A stretch of DNA of 64,000 nucleotides from the NCBI GenBank assembly GCA_038503065.1, contig JBCAMK010000005.1:1550001-1614000 (forward strand), written 5' to 3'. Shown here in pieces: positions 22,903 to 34,281 of the stretch. Below the pieces are notes generated by a model. The model saw only the letters and a list, made by a program, of their open reading frames with translations, was not told the DNA's origin and ran no database searches. The position numbers were made by a program, and so were the translations under genes. Within the stretch, counting starts at the first letter, position 1. Every line of letters starts with the position of its first letter. This stretch comes from Paragyromitra xinjiangensis (Eukaryota; Ascomycota; Pezizomycetes; Pezizales; Discinaceae).

Positions 22903-24992
22903 CTTGTTGTACCTGTACTGTACCGTAATGTACTGTTATGTTCTCAATTGCTTCTGGCTCCTGCAAGAAGAGATACAAAGGTCAGCAAACTCGTCCAGCG
23001 TGAACTCTTTATTATGTTGATTTTTCGTCCCAAGGGCTGTTGTCACACCAAAGGGAAAACCAAGCGGAACAGAGGCGAATGGTCCGGCGGAATCGGACCC
23101 CACCAACAACAGCCGCGCTGCGGGAGATTCACTTACAAGACTCTAATCCACGAATAGAAAGAAAAAAAGGACGAAAAATAATGGATGGGATGGCGGCAGG
23201 GCAGGCTGCAGGAGAAAAAAGGCTGAAATAGCTACAGATGGAAGAGAAGGGGGAATAGGAATAAAGGCCGCACAGGAAACACCTTGTTCTGGGATGTGGA
23301 TTTTGAGGTGGTAGTGGGAGGTGGGTGTGGGTGGCCAAGTGGAATGATGGGAAGATATGTGAGGAATGGGGGGAGTGAAATAGGCCGGTTGCAGCTGGAG
23401 GGGTGGGACCCTTGGAGGAGAGAGAATCCTAAGTGGAGCCTAAAGCACGAAAGCACGAGGGAGCTAAGCAGATGGCGAGAAAATGCGGCAGCGATAGGGA
23501 AGCTGGGACGGCGCCTCTATTTTTTTCTTTTTTCTTTTTTCTTTTCCACTTTTTTTTGGTTTACAGACTGAGCGATCGTAGTGCTATGATAGTTGGAATC
23601 AAAGAGGCCGGGGAGTAACGCCGGAGAGTGTGAGAGCGAGGGACGGATATCAATGGCTATCTTGGCACATGACGTCAAATACAGGTACGTCAAACCTTCA
23701 GATAGCTTTAGCGTCATGGTTTTTCCTTTACTGGCGAAAATCGAGATCAACACTATGTTTCTGTGCTTCCCCGCTCTTCGTATTATTCCCATCCTCGAAG
23801 TCCACGATGATCGCCACACTGGCTATTTGTTTCCCCCGCTTACCTCTTTCTGCAATATACTATCTCTAGAGCACATATACCCGCTTGCCAGCGCTCACGG
23901 CCGGCTGTATTTTTACAGAGAGAGCGAGCGCGAGAAATGGTCCCGAGCTTGCCCGATGAAGCGCCCTGCGTGTCCAAAGGGTTTCTCTGGAAAGTAGAGT
24001 AGTCTCCAATGTTAATTTAGAGCCTATATACCTCTACATATCTTCATTTCGCATTTCAGGTTTGCATGCGCCGATGTTACACGAGACCATGATAGGCCGA
24101 AAAAGACGTCGGCATGAGCAATTGCCCCACTTCGTAATGGTCCAAGTTTCGTTTGGACGAACTAATAAAAACTACGATTTACGCTCGAATGGTGATTTGC
24201 CCATAAAGGGTGAGTGAGACTCTGGGGTAGTGTACCGAGTAACCCCGCACTGCTGTCATTGGTTTGTCGTGGAGGGGTTTCTTGGCTCATCCCGTTCTCG
24301 GCGTTAGGCGCAGCGGGTGAACGATTATCAAGGTTTGAGAGCGAGGCCATCTCGAAGATTCACAGAGCATCGCCAGTCCAGTTTTTTCTTAAACTTTTGG
24401 GGTGTCGATGCTCCGCGAAAAAGTGATGTCTGATGTTTGCTGCGATATTTTCAATCAAACGTTCGGTGGCACTTCTGTGCACTGTGCATCGTGGATCAGA
24501 CACATGCTGCTTTGCGCCATCCTCGTTAACGCGATGTAACTGCATGCCAAATTTCCTGAACTACTCGCGCATACAGCTACCCGACCTCCGGGTAAAACCA
24601 GGCACGGACCAAGCACGGTGTTCTGTCCTTGCATTGCAGCCCTTTTTCTTTTCCTTGGGACATTCGGCCACCGGGAGGAAAGCCTCCTCTCGTTCGCCGG
24701 ATGCATGTGTGCGGACGTTGAGGAAGAGGGAATTATTGACACTGCAGCAAGGGGCATATCTTCGTGCATGTCTCGAGATATTTATGCCCCTCTCTTCGAA
24801 GATACCGCAGAGGATAAGCAGCAATGTTGATAGTGAGATGGTTCAGGCTATCAGAGTTTTCGTTGAACGTGAAGTTGTCTTAGTAACGCCATCGTGTGTC
24901 TTATCAGCAACGGATAAACTTTCGGCGTTGAAAAACTTTTACGTTTTGCCGGGTTTGCTGACAGATGGGTTAGGGTTGGACAGGCCAAAGAT

Positions 24993-25065
24993 GTGGAATT
25001 AGAGTTATCTCTTGGCTATCTGATAAGGCCCTCGGAGCGCGAATAAAATTTGAGCCTCAACATGC
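24993..25065 (+). repeat. Copy of an ADE2-promoter-like element
   Basis: The sequence matches 30330-30400, just upstream of ADE2. Both share GAATTAGAGTTATC, then TCTTGGCNATCTGATAAGGC after a small indel, and then a weaker match ending in TTGAGCC. Both contain a GATA site in each orientation. No gene directly follows this copy. It could be a remnant of a duplicated segment or of a small dispersed element. Confidence 0.5.
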
Positions 25066-26212
25066 AACCAGGCACTACGTCGCCGCATCCGCTGTGAACA
25101 TCCCTGACAAACGTCGGAAATCTAGTGGACGCCCGGATGAATCGATCTCTTCCCATTGCTTGCTTTGCACGCATATCTGGTTCCTGAATTGTCCATTCAC
25201 AGTTCGGCCAGATGCTGCGCGCTATGCAGCTGCTATCGTAGAGTATTCTGCGTGCCTGCAAGTCTGGAACGATAGGGTGAAGTTTTGCATGCCTTTATAT
25301 TGGGTATTGTTGTCCTCGCGCTCATTGTTTCCAACGGCAACATCATCGCATCACTCGGGTTTCCTTGCAGTTCGAGAGATTTCTATGGGTTTATCTCAAC
25401 ACCTGTCTCTCGGAGTGGTGTCTACAAACGACAAACAATTGTGAGCGGCTGCAGGGGTGCAGAGAAAAGTATCTTCTGAAAAGTTTGGAAAATGTGAGAA
25501 TTTTGAGATGAGGGGTAAACCGGGTATGAAACAGGAAGGAAACAAGTGAGCTGAAGTGATGTGTTCTGACCTCGCAGTTTGCGACGTGTCCGATGCAGTC
25601 ACTCTTCTTCCAGTACGGCCCGAAACCCAGTGCATCTGCAGAATGCGAAGCCCATTACTTCCAGCTGAAGCGAGGCTTTGGATATATACGATACGCCGCG
25701 TGAGCCTCAGTAAGCGATAAGTGCTGTCATCTTAAATATGCTCACAATCTATCACTCGGATTAGACATATTTAGCCAAACTAAACTTAGAAGCTTTCAAA
25801 ATCCTGGATAAAGAAACGGCACCTATACTTCATATCTCTCGTATTTCCAGTGGATTCTCTTCCAACTCCACTAATGCTATTGCCACAGGTCGTTGAGACC
25901 AATCTATCAGAACCTGAGTCCTAGCTGCCCAACATTGAGCTAACTAGGAGTAATTTCACACCCCCATCGGACGGTTTTACTTCTTGAGCAGAAAAAGGTC
26001 TCAATAATACCAACAGGTTCTAATTTCCGGCGAAAAATGTATGAGAAGATTTCTTTCAAAGCCGATCTAGGAGCGTGAGAGCTAATATGGAACTTCAAGT
26101 ACTGGTTTATACAGCTTAAACCGAGCATTCCATAATCTGATTAAGATAAGAGTATTTACATATTCGCTAACGGGTTAAGAGGTTTGTGGAAATATCTAGC
26201 GGCCAGTATACG

Positions 26213-26249
26213 CACGTGTATTCATGGCTTCCACGTGCGCGTGCACGTG
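26213..26249. promoter_or_regulatory. Triple CACGTG (E-box/G-box) cluster with palindrome
   Basis: CACGTG occurs at 26213-26218, 26232-26237 and 26244-26249. The last two lie within the near-perfect palindrome CCACGTGCGCGTGCACGTGG at 26231-26250. CACGTG is bound by bHLH (Cbf1/Pho4/SREBP-like) and some bZIP factors in fungi. Three more copies follow at 27363, 27546 and 27670 on the way to the dehydrogenase start at 27839. Binding is inferred. Confidence 0.5.
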
Positions 26250-27838
26250 GTTTTGAGCGAAATTACATCTAGAACTTATAATTAGCACATGTATGTACAC
26301 ACATTCCAACTAGAGATTTGTTTTGTATTGACTGGAATGGTTGTCACTTTTGCTAGCGAACCTTAAGCCTTGCTAAGTAATCCGCGTGTCCAGTTGACTC
26401 CGAAAACAGTAGTTTGCTATTACCCCAGCGGCCTGAATCCCCTCCAATCCAACCTCGTTTTTTCCGACCCATATTTATCGGCCGTTGCCTCTACTTTCAG
26501 CCTAATGCGCGATATGTACTTTCTCCCTCACCAGCGATTTTTCTCGTTACAACGATACCCCAACAATCGATCCTAGGTTCTGGTCATTTGGCTAATTTAC
26601 TGCTGGAATGGAGAAATTACAACCTGAAATTACGGGTTTGATCACGTTCAGCCTTCTACGAGTTGCGGGGTTGGAACTCATGTTTTTAGGATTTGGCTCT
26701 GCGTTGGGCGTAGCCAGGTGCTAGCATGCGGCGTCGGGGAAAAGAGAATATTCCGTGAGGTGGATGAAGGTGGATCATGGGGATATATTGAGGTATTGCG
26801 GTATAGCGAGCTCGGAATGGAGATTCAGAGACTTTGCTCCGGAGGGGGTCACGAGAACTATAATGATGGTTTGTTGTTATCGTCCTAGGTTCAAGCATTA
26901 CGAGCTTATACCTAGTTATTACTTTATTCTACTCTATATTTGTTTGTTTTACAAGGCACACTCAACCTTCTAGGTTATTATGCTATGGGATGAATTGTGA
27001 AGTGCGCGCAGGAGGACTGCATATCTTGAGGCTTAAAGCATCTGCCTGCAATTATCTGGGCTTGCCAGAATTAGAATGTTTGTAGGACAAGTAATTCCGT
27101 TCTATTTCCTGGAATTTCGGCCACACACATATAAGAGTTTCTTGTAATTGCAAATTTGCCGTAACGAAATTATTACTCTGCGCTGGAGATTAGAAAAGTC
27201 TATTTCTTTCAAATATTGGTATGTACATTCCAATTTTAGCAATCCACTTGACACTGACTGAAATAGGTACATGTAGTTGGCCCTAGCAATAGATCCACGT
27301 CCATTTCTATTCAAAAGAACACGAATTTGCAAAAGTCGTGTCTGCGTGTCCTCCGTTTAAATCACGTGAGCTAAAGAGTCCGAGAATGGGTTTTGTGAGT
27401 AACAACTTCCAGTCGACGCTTACCTAACATCTACGACTCGGTTGGTCAGCTTTGGATCTTTGAGACTTGCATATCCAGGTCCTTCATGCTTAACTGTCTC
27501 AGGTACCGAGCGCGGATTGAAAAGCTTATTCCATGAGTTATAAAACACGTGCATAAATAACCTCCACCTAAACAGTATCAGGCAACTACCAAGTCAGTAA
27601 CTATTGGCCAAATCTCTCTCGAGTAATCATCGACAGAGGTATGACTCGAAGATACTCGTGCTCGGAAGCCACGTGAAAAACTATTTGCGGATTTAAAAGC
27701 CCGATAACTCCGGGGCCATTGAGGTTCATAAACAGTGGGATGCGGACATCTAACATCAACTTCATTATCAGCTTATTAAAAAGCTTTTCTAATCTAAATA
27801 CTTCGAGAAAAGAGCGGAAATAAAAATATCTTCCCAGA

Positions 27839-28689
27839 ATGACCACCTACGCACTCGTTACTGGTGGAAATAGAGGTATGAAATCCGTCAAATATTAGCA
27901 GAGTTAGATACCCCTAACGCATTTTATCGTATAGGGATCGGTTTTGCAATCGCCGAAGGGCTTTCGAAACGCGATGTCTTCGTCTTTATCGCGGCCCGAA
28001 AGTTAGAGAAGGCTCGGGAAGCGCTTCAACTACTCACATATGCGGGGGGACAAGGGCAGGCAATCGAGTTAGACGTCACCTCTATCGAGTCTATCGAGCT
28101 TGCTAAAAACAACGTTGAGGCCAAAACCGAATATCTCGACAGTAGGTAGTTCATCTTCCCATAACTATAAAAGAAGAGAAAGCTAACCGGTGAACTAGTC
28201 TTGGTCAACAACGCTGGTATCGCCGTGCTCTCAGATAATACCAAGCCAGAGGTTGTTCTTGAGACATACACCTCCATCTTGAATACCAATGTAACGTCCG
28301 TAGCACTTATGATAAACGCCTTTACACCTCTTCTCCACGCGGCTAAAAATGGCGGACGGGTTATCAACGTTTCTTCTGGCCGTGCGTCACTTACTCGATC
28401 TACGGAAGGCAAACTACCGCCGAGTGTTGTGATCCCTTACAATATTTCGAAGACTGCTCTGAATATGTTGACTGTAGAGTACTCGAAACTCCTTGCACCA
28501 GGGGTCAGGGTAAATTCTGCAAACCCGGGTCACTGCAAGACAGCATTTAACAGATACCGTGGGACGAGGGATCCAAAAGATGGTGCGAAGGTGGTGGTTG
28601 AGTTGGCGGTTGGGAAAGGCGTAGACTTTACAGGTGGATTTTGGGAAACAGAGGGAAGAGATGATGAGCTGAGGAGAGTTGAATGGTAG
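27839..28689 (+). CDS. Short-chain dehydrogenase/reductase (classical SDR, carbonyl-reductase-like)
   Basis: Three exons (27839-27875, 27935-28141, 28199-28689) give 244 aa, a normal length for a classical SDR. The cofactor motif TGGNRGIG starts at residue 8 and spans the first intron. LDVTS follows and binds the adenine. NNAG appears right after the second intron. The catalytic Ser is in INVSSGRAS, and the Tyr/Lys pair is YNISK. After the beta-strand VRVNSANPG the protein ends with FTGGFWETEGRDDELRRVEW, as in the carbonyl-reductase/Rossmann SDRs that act on ketone or quinone substrates. An Ala-Arg-Lys after the second strand suggests NADPH preference. The substrate is unknown. It has no pathway neighbours, and six CACGTG sites lie in the 1.6 kb upstream. 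Confidence 0.88.
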
Positions 28690-29647
28690 GCGTAAGAATC
28701 AGGTTTCTGGTTCGTGAGTTACAGCATGATGTTACAGAAAGGAAGCAATCTATCGTAAGAGGTCACAAGGCTCGAAGTTTAGTAGGTCTTCCAACGATAA
28801 ACATGATCATTGTTTATAAGGAGGATTGTTCCAAATCAAAGTGGCCTTATTTGCTATCTCGTTGATAGATATGTCTCATTTTGCCTATTGATGGATGGAG
28901 CTGGTTAAGAAGTGAGCTAGCTTTGTTCTATGGTATCACCAATAGTCAGTTGGGCCCACCACTAACCTAGAGACCTGGAAACCGCCGAAGAGACTATCAA
29001 ATAGTACAATTATAACTCGAGATAAGTTCAAGACTACCTGCGATGGATCTTGGTCTTCCATCGCGGTTACTTTGATGGTAAAGTAAGAATAAATGAATAA
29101 TGGGGACAAAGCAACCGATGATAGCAAGAAGGGTGAAACAGTCGTGTTTTAGACACAATTATCACTGTCAAATCTACTATATATTATATATATTATCATG
29201 GTAGGAAAGTTTCTCCCTAGCTCATTTAGCAGATTTTTATTTTATTTATAAGACTATCTCTTGGTTTTATTGAGAGGGGTAGGCTTTCGCTTAAAATATT
29301 CTAGAATCCCCTGGGAGATACTACGGGATAACTCTTTCTCCTGCTACCTGTAGATGTATTGGGTTAGTGGAGGTCGAATCTTGCTAGATATCCCTTTATT
29401 AGCGGGGCGCGGACAGGCACCGAATGCGTTGGAAATTCTCACGCATTTGGATATGATAACTAGTTAAATCATGCAGTGAACTGCTGTTTTGAAATTCTTT
29501 CGTATCCTGGGTATTGGTTTGGGGTATACAATACTATAGGTAAGTTAATCATTCGATTCGCTATTAAACGCTGACTAAGTAAGTGACTTAGAGACAATAT
29601 GGTGTGCCAGGGCTGAAGGGCTGCAGACTCGCAAGCGACGCTGATCA
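28690..29647. other. Intergenic, AT-rich
   Basis: About 950 bp between the convergent dehydrogenase and IBR fragment. There is an AT-only palindromic run (TATATATTATATATATTAT-like) near 29180-29200. No coding exon or RNA gene is supported. Confidence 0.5.
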
Positions 29648-30118
29648 CTACCAATATTTTCGTTTGAACTCTAGGGCCACCTCATGTTGTTGTCTCAACT
29701 TGTGTTGTGCTACCTGAGTATCCTCGAACAAAGCCCGAGCTGCATCTTCAAGGACAAAGTGTCTTGCTCTAATTTCTGACTTGCGTTGATCGATGATATG
29801 CTGTTCGAGACTTCCCGGAATCTCTGCAACTGATTTTGTATTTCGAGTGATCAGGCGAGCGATGAACCGTTGTCCTTCCGAGTTGTCCTTCTCGAGCGCA
29901 GCTAGCGCGGCCTGAAAGTCGAATTTTAATTTGGACGCAGCATAATCTGGTATGATCATGCCGGCGCAGTTGTCGCTGTTGGGGGGGTGTTCATGGAGAC
30001 GGCAGAGGATGCAGATTCTACTGTTGCAGCGCTCACAGGTCCCAATGTGATCCTGGATTTGACGAGGGGGGATGAAGGAGCGGCAGGAGGTCTCGGGACA
30101 GTAGATAACAGCGCTCAT
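29648..30118 (-). pseudogene. IBR-domain fragment of an RBR-type ubiquitin ligase
   Basis: A 156-aa ATG-initiated frame begins with an IBR (in-between-RING) zinc motif: IYCPETSCRSFIPPRQIQ, then C-x2-C, C-x2-C and H...C spacing in GTCERCNSRICILCRLHEH. The rest is a helical, charged tail with no RING2. No RING1 cysteines are found upstream on this strand before the divergent ADE2 start, only 331 bp away. A complete RBR protein in this window (39070-40200) has the same IBR layout, so this looks like a truncated relative. It could be a small functional gene with an unrecognised upstream exon; I prefer a decayed or truncated copy. Confidence 0.45.
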
Positions 30119-30449
30119 CTTCGCCGAGGAGAGTTGGGTTGCAGCAGGACTGTTGGAAACGGGGAGACAAGTGTAATGAAATAATTGGTGTTGGGTATCG
30201 GTGAATAATGGACGGCGAGGATGGTTCGATCAAGAATACCGCTGTCAGCTAGAACTGTGCTTGTTGGAGCCTCCCAACGTGTCTCGGCCTCGGAACACTT
30301 TGGGACGCGGCACGAACCGAGATGCAGAATTAGAGTTATCACATCTCTTGGCAATCTGATAAGGCTATGGCCACATGGTGGGGTGAAAAAATTGAGCCCC
30401 ACCCCACCACAACAAAGACGCCAATCGAGTCACTACCAACAAAATAGCA
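30119..30449. promoter_or_regulatory. ADE2 promoter
   Basis: The 331-bp gap lies between ADE2 and the IBR fragment, transcribed away from each other. GAGTCA (TGACTC on the other strand) at 30427-30432 is the core recognised by Gcn4 and Bas1, which control purine genes in yeast. It lies only 18 bp before the ATG, closer than usual. The segment 30330-30400 has GATA sites in both orientations and is repeated at 24993-25065. Confidence 0.4.
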
Positions 30450-32462
30450 ATGGATTCACGCAGCATTGGAATTCTTGGAGGTGGCCAGGTGAAATTACCC
30501 CCTCCTATGGTTTTCTCATCCTCGCTCTAAAGTCTCGACAGCTTGGCCGCATGTTGGTGGAAGCCGCCCACCGTCTTAACATCAAAACTGTTATTCTCGA
30601 TGCGCCGTCATCCCCTGCGAAGCAAATCAATGCGCTTCATCCGCATGTTGATGGCTCGTTTTCTGATGCTGAGTCTATCAGAAAACTGGCGGAGGAATGT
30701 AACATTTTGACTGTTGAAATTGAACATGTGGACACTACAATTCTGGAGGAGCTGGAAGCTTCTGGTAAAGTCGAGGTAAGCTTGAAACTATAGAAATCCC
30801 AGAGTAACGTATAAGTAGAAAGAGAAAAGACTGATGCGTGAGATTTTGACTTCTAGATCCAACCTTCATGGAAAACTATCCGTGTGATCCAGGATAAATT
30901 TGGCCAAAAAGAGCACTTGATCTCTCACGGCGTGGCAACAGCACCATCTATAGCTGTTCCCTCAAATACTGTCGCCGCCCTCGAAGAAATCGGACAAAAA
31001 CTTAGCTACCCCTTCATGCTCAAATCACGAACCCTTGCTTACGATGGTCGAGGAAACTACGTCGTTTCTAGCCCCGATTCAATTCCAGAAGCGATAAAAG
31101 CTTTGAAGTCTGGATCACTATATGCAGAGAAGTGGGTACCTTTTGTGAAGGAACTGGCAGTCATGGTTGTAAGGAAAAAGGACGGAACATGTGTCAGCTA
31201 CCCAACTGTGGAAACTATCCATGAGAACAACATTTGTAAACTCGTCTATGCCCCTGCAAGGGTGCCGCAAGGAGTCCAGGAAACAGCACGAAGGCTAGCA
31301 GAGAAAGCTGTGGGATGCCTCTGGGGTGCTGGTGTTTTCGGTGTGGAGATGTTCTTGCTAGAAAGTGGTGAGTTCTTTTCTAGTGTTTTGTGAATCTCTA
31401 ATATGGGAGCATTTGAAACTAATTGAATTATAGGCGAGCTACTGATAAACGAGATGGCTCCCCGCCCTCATAATTCTGGTCACTACACCATCGAAGCCTG
31501 TCCTACTTCTCAATACGAAGCTCATATCCGTGCAATCACTGATTCTCCACTCCCTTCCCATGCTACCTCCTTGTCCACCCCATCCACAAACGCAATTATG
31601 CTTAACCTCCTTGGTCCCTCCTACCTCGACGTTGCCAGAAAAGCTCTAGAAGTTAGGGGTGCCACTGTCCACCTCTACGGGAAGGGAGAAGCCAAGGTGG
31701 CTCGTAAAATGGGCCATATAACAGTAATTGCGGGATCTATGACGGAAGCGGAATATCAAATTCAGCCCCTTATTGATGCTGCTGATGGGAAAAAAGAGGA
31801 GCCATCTTTGGCTGGGAAAGCTAAGGATGTTGCGGCAAGCCTTCTACCAGGGAAATTTATCCGTCCTCAGGCCCCAGTGGTAGCGATGATCATGGGCTCT
31901 GATTCGGATCTTCCCGTGATGAAGGCTGGAGCGGAGATATTGAAGAAGTTTGGCGTGGAGTTTGAGGTTACAATTGTGTCTGCACATAGGACTCCAGATA
32001 GGATGGTCACATTTGCGAAGGATGCTAGAGCTAGGGGATTGAAGGTGATCATTGCGGGTGCTGGTGGCGCTGCACATTTGCCGGGAATGGTGGCGGCTAT
32101 GGTGACATTACCGGTGATAGGGGTGCCCGTTAAGGGAAGCACTCTGGATGGTGTTGATAGCTTGCATAGTATCGTGCAGATGCCGGTTAGTATCTTTCCA
32201 AAACTCCTCGCGCAGCTTGCCCTAGTTTCTGACACTAGATTATGTATTGCAGAGAGGTGTTCCTGTGGCTACCGTTGCGATTAATAATTCGACTAATGCT
32301 GCGCTTTTGGCCCTACGTATCATTTCTGTGGAAGGCAGCGATTTGGGAAGGGATATTCGCTGTAAGCTGGAGAGATACGTAAACGATATGGAAAGTGAGG
32401 TCATGACGAAAATTGAGAAGCTAGAAACTGGTGGCTGGGAGGATTATGTCTACAAGAAGTAA
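30450..32462 (+). CDS. ADE2: Phosphoribosylaminoimidazole carboxylase (AIR carboxylase)
   Basis: The enzyme carries out the AIR to CAIR step of purine synthesis. As in other fungi it fuses a PurK-like ATP-grasp half to a PurE-like half. Five exons (30450-30488, 30542-30775, 30857-31367, 31434-32185, 32253-32462) give 581 aa, the usual length. PurK signatures are GILGGGQLGRM, split by the first intron after a 39-bp first exon, and [14 protein letters not shown]. The ATP-grasp block reads [15 protein letters not shown], then [20 protein letters not shown], then [14 protein letters not shown]. PurE begins near residue 408 with [13 protein letters not shown]. It continues with SAHRTPDRM, the AIR-binding [11 protein letters not shown], and [18 protein letters not shown]. 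Loss of this gene gives red adenine auxotrophs in yeasts. The assignment is secure. Confidence 0.97.
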
Positions 32463-34281
32463 ATTGGAATACGGAAATTCGGCTGCAGCTGCAGCTGCAG
32501 AGATTGAATTCTAATAAATCATTTGTTATGTGATGGGGAACTAAAGTGGCTACATGCAATTCATATCCTGATAGAACCACGTGAGAGTTTTTTGGGCACG
32601 AAAAACACCTTTACTCGCGACTAATGTCTGGATAGGTGGAGAACGCAGCACTCTTGGACGAATTCGATGTTTATTCACCAAATGTGCCGGGAAGCAAGAA
32701 AAAAGAAAGAAAAAAGCCAGTATCCGGATATCCGAAGCAAGTTTCTGTAGTACAGATAGAAACAAACAAGAAGGCATCTAGATTTCCGTATGTCGTCAAA
32801 AATCGTCACCATAAATCTTCCGACTGACAGGGGCAAATCACGCAAGGGATTTTTCAAAATTGTCCAGATCCGGCAAATAAACTGAGCCGCACTGATACGC
32901 GCTAGCCTAGCCGCGGACCCTGAGGAGTGCATGCGCGTTAATCTTAACTAACCCCAAAAGCATCTCTAAAAATTTGTCTTGATGACACCAATTAATTGCG
33001 CACAGCGCCCAATTATTGTGGCACGGCACTTGGTTGTCAATTCAATAGGCTAACATTTGAATTGCTTTATGTCGTGGGGTTATTAGCCCACGTAACCCCC
33101 AAAGTCCATTTAATTCCTTTTGATATTGAGACTCGAACGGTAGCCTAGATGTGGTGGGAGAGTCGGTAGATGCAAGACTATCCGTAATACTGAAACTGGC
33201 GAATGAGAATCGAGTGAAGCCGAGGGCATCTCATCACCTCGCTTCTGCTATCGTTTCTGGGCGAATGGATTCCCTCTTCGAGTTTAATTCGAGTTTTCCG
33301 GCACCAACACCGCTCACGCACCCCGCGATACACCAGAAAACGGGGGCGGTAACTTAAACTTGGCGATTAAAACGGCTGTCACAAGTGAAAAGGAGACGAG
33401 ATGCGCAAGATGACGGTCGTGGAGGATCATTAAACGAGTGTTGATGATGCACGATAGGATTGGTTGAGGTTTTCCCAGTTTCCAAACTCCACATCACCCT
33501 CTACTCTACGAGATCGCTCACTCGCCAGGGTCGTCGCCTAATAGCCCAGCGAATAGTTTTAATGCAATCATGTAAAAATTGTCTCTCCCATTCCCTGTTT
33601 GTCGGGAGATTCAACGGGCGGTGTCATGTGCCAAGCGGGGTACAGGGATTAAGCAGGGGCCTGGAGAAAGACAGGGACTCAAGCAGGGGAAATTGAGCTT
33701 GGGTTTGAAGTACCACAAGAAAATCTTTGAGATTTGGTGACTGGGACACAGGAAGAGATTTACTTACGAGTTCCTGTCCAGAGTCATGACATTTGATTGT
33801 TTGGAATGCTCCGTGGATAGATGAATCCTGTGAGATCGGGGGAGGCTGTGCTGTCCTTTGTCTTTAACTGTCCTACTTGTTGGCAGACATCAATCAATTC
33901 GATTGGATTTCTTCATGTTCCGGGGGCTGAGGTAGCTACCCAGATAGCTTCACGCAACTTCCCAGGTTACGTTGAGAATCGCTTTGCGTCTGGAACGAAC
34001 GGTGACCAGGACACGGGGAGAGGAAGATTAGGCGGCACAGTTCCATAGGCGCGAGAGTTGCAATCCTTTCCATGAATCCCCTCGCAGTTCCCCTGCAGCT
34101 CACACGCGACCATCGATCCGCCGCCAGGTACTTAACTACCGGGCATCCCCCCCTACCTTTTTGATCCCTTAATATAACCTACCAACGGTTCCCAACGAGT
34201 TGCATTTTTCCACCATCGGTTATCACTCCAACCCTCACAACTTCAGCTCGACTCCGCCCTTCAGCTGAAAACCTCCTAGCT
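32463..34281. other. Intergenic interval
   Basis: 1.8 kb between ADE2 and the PH-domain gene. A short (GCTGCA)n run sits at 32482-32500, and a CACGTG lies at 32579. The last 200 bp before 34282 are pyrimidine-rich and probably the leader of the next gene. I tested 33115-33145 as a possible tRNA T-arm and rejected it. Confidence 0.5.

Larger units (their letters stand above)
22903..27838. other. Gene-poor interval with CACGTG cluster
   Basis: These 4.9 kb separate glycogen synthase (transcribed leftward) and the dehydrogenase (rightward). The left part up to about 23640 is probably the glycogen synthase promoter and leader, with AGGGG stress-element-like runs and a T/C-rich block at 23518-23560. 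An isolated 189-codon frame on the plus strand (24433-25002) resembles no family I know and overlaps other chance frames. A 70-bp stretch at about 24993-25065 resembles the ADE2 promoter. Six CACGTG sites lie between 26213 and 27675. Confidence 0.5.

Noticed and set aside
24433..25002. 189-codon plus-strand ATG frame
   Set aside because: No recognisable domain, odd composition (many Cys, Arg, Ser), and overlapping frames on the other strand; could be chance.
33115..33145. Possible tRNA T-arm on the minus strand (GTTCGAGTC)
   Set aside because: The flanking bases do not pair into a T-stem and no D-arm or acceptor stem fits.
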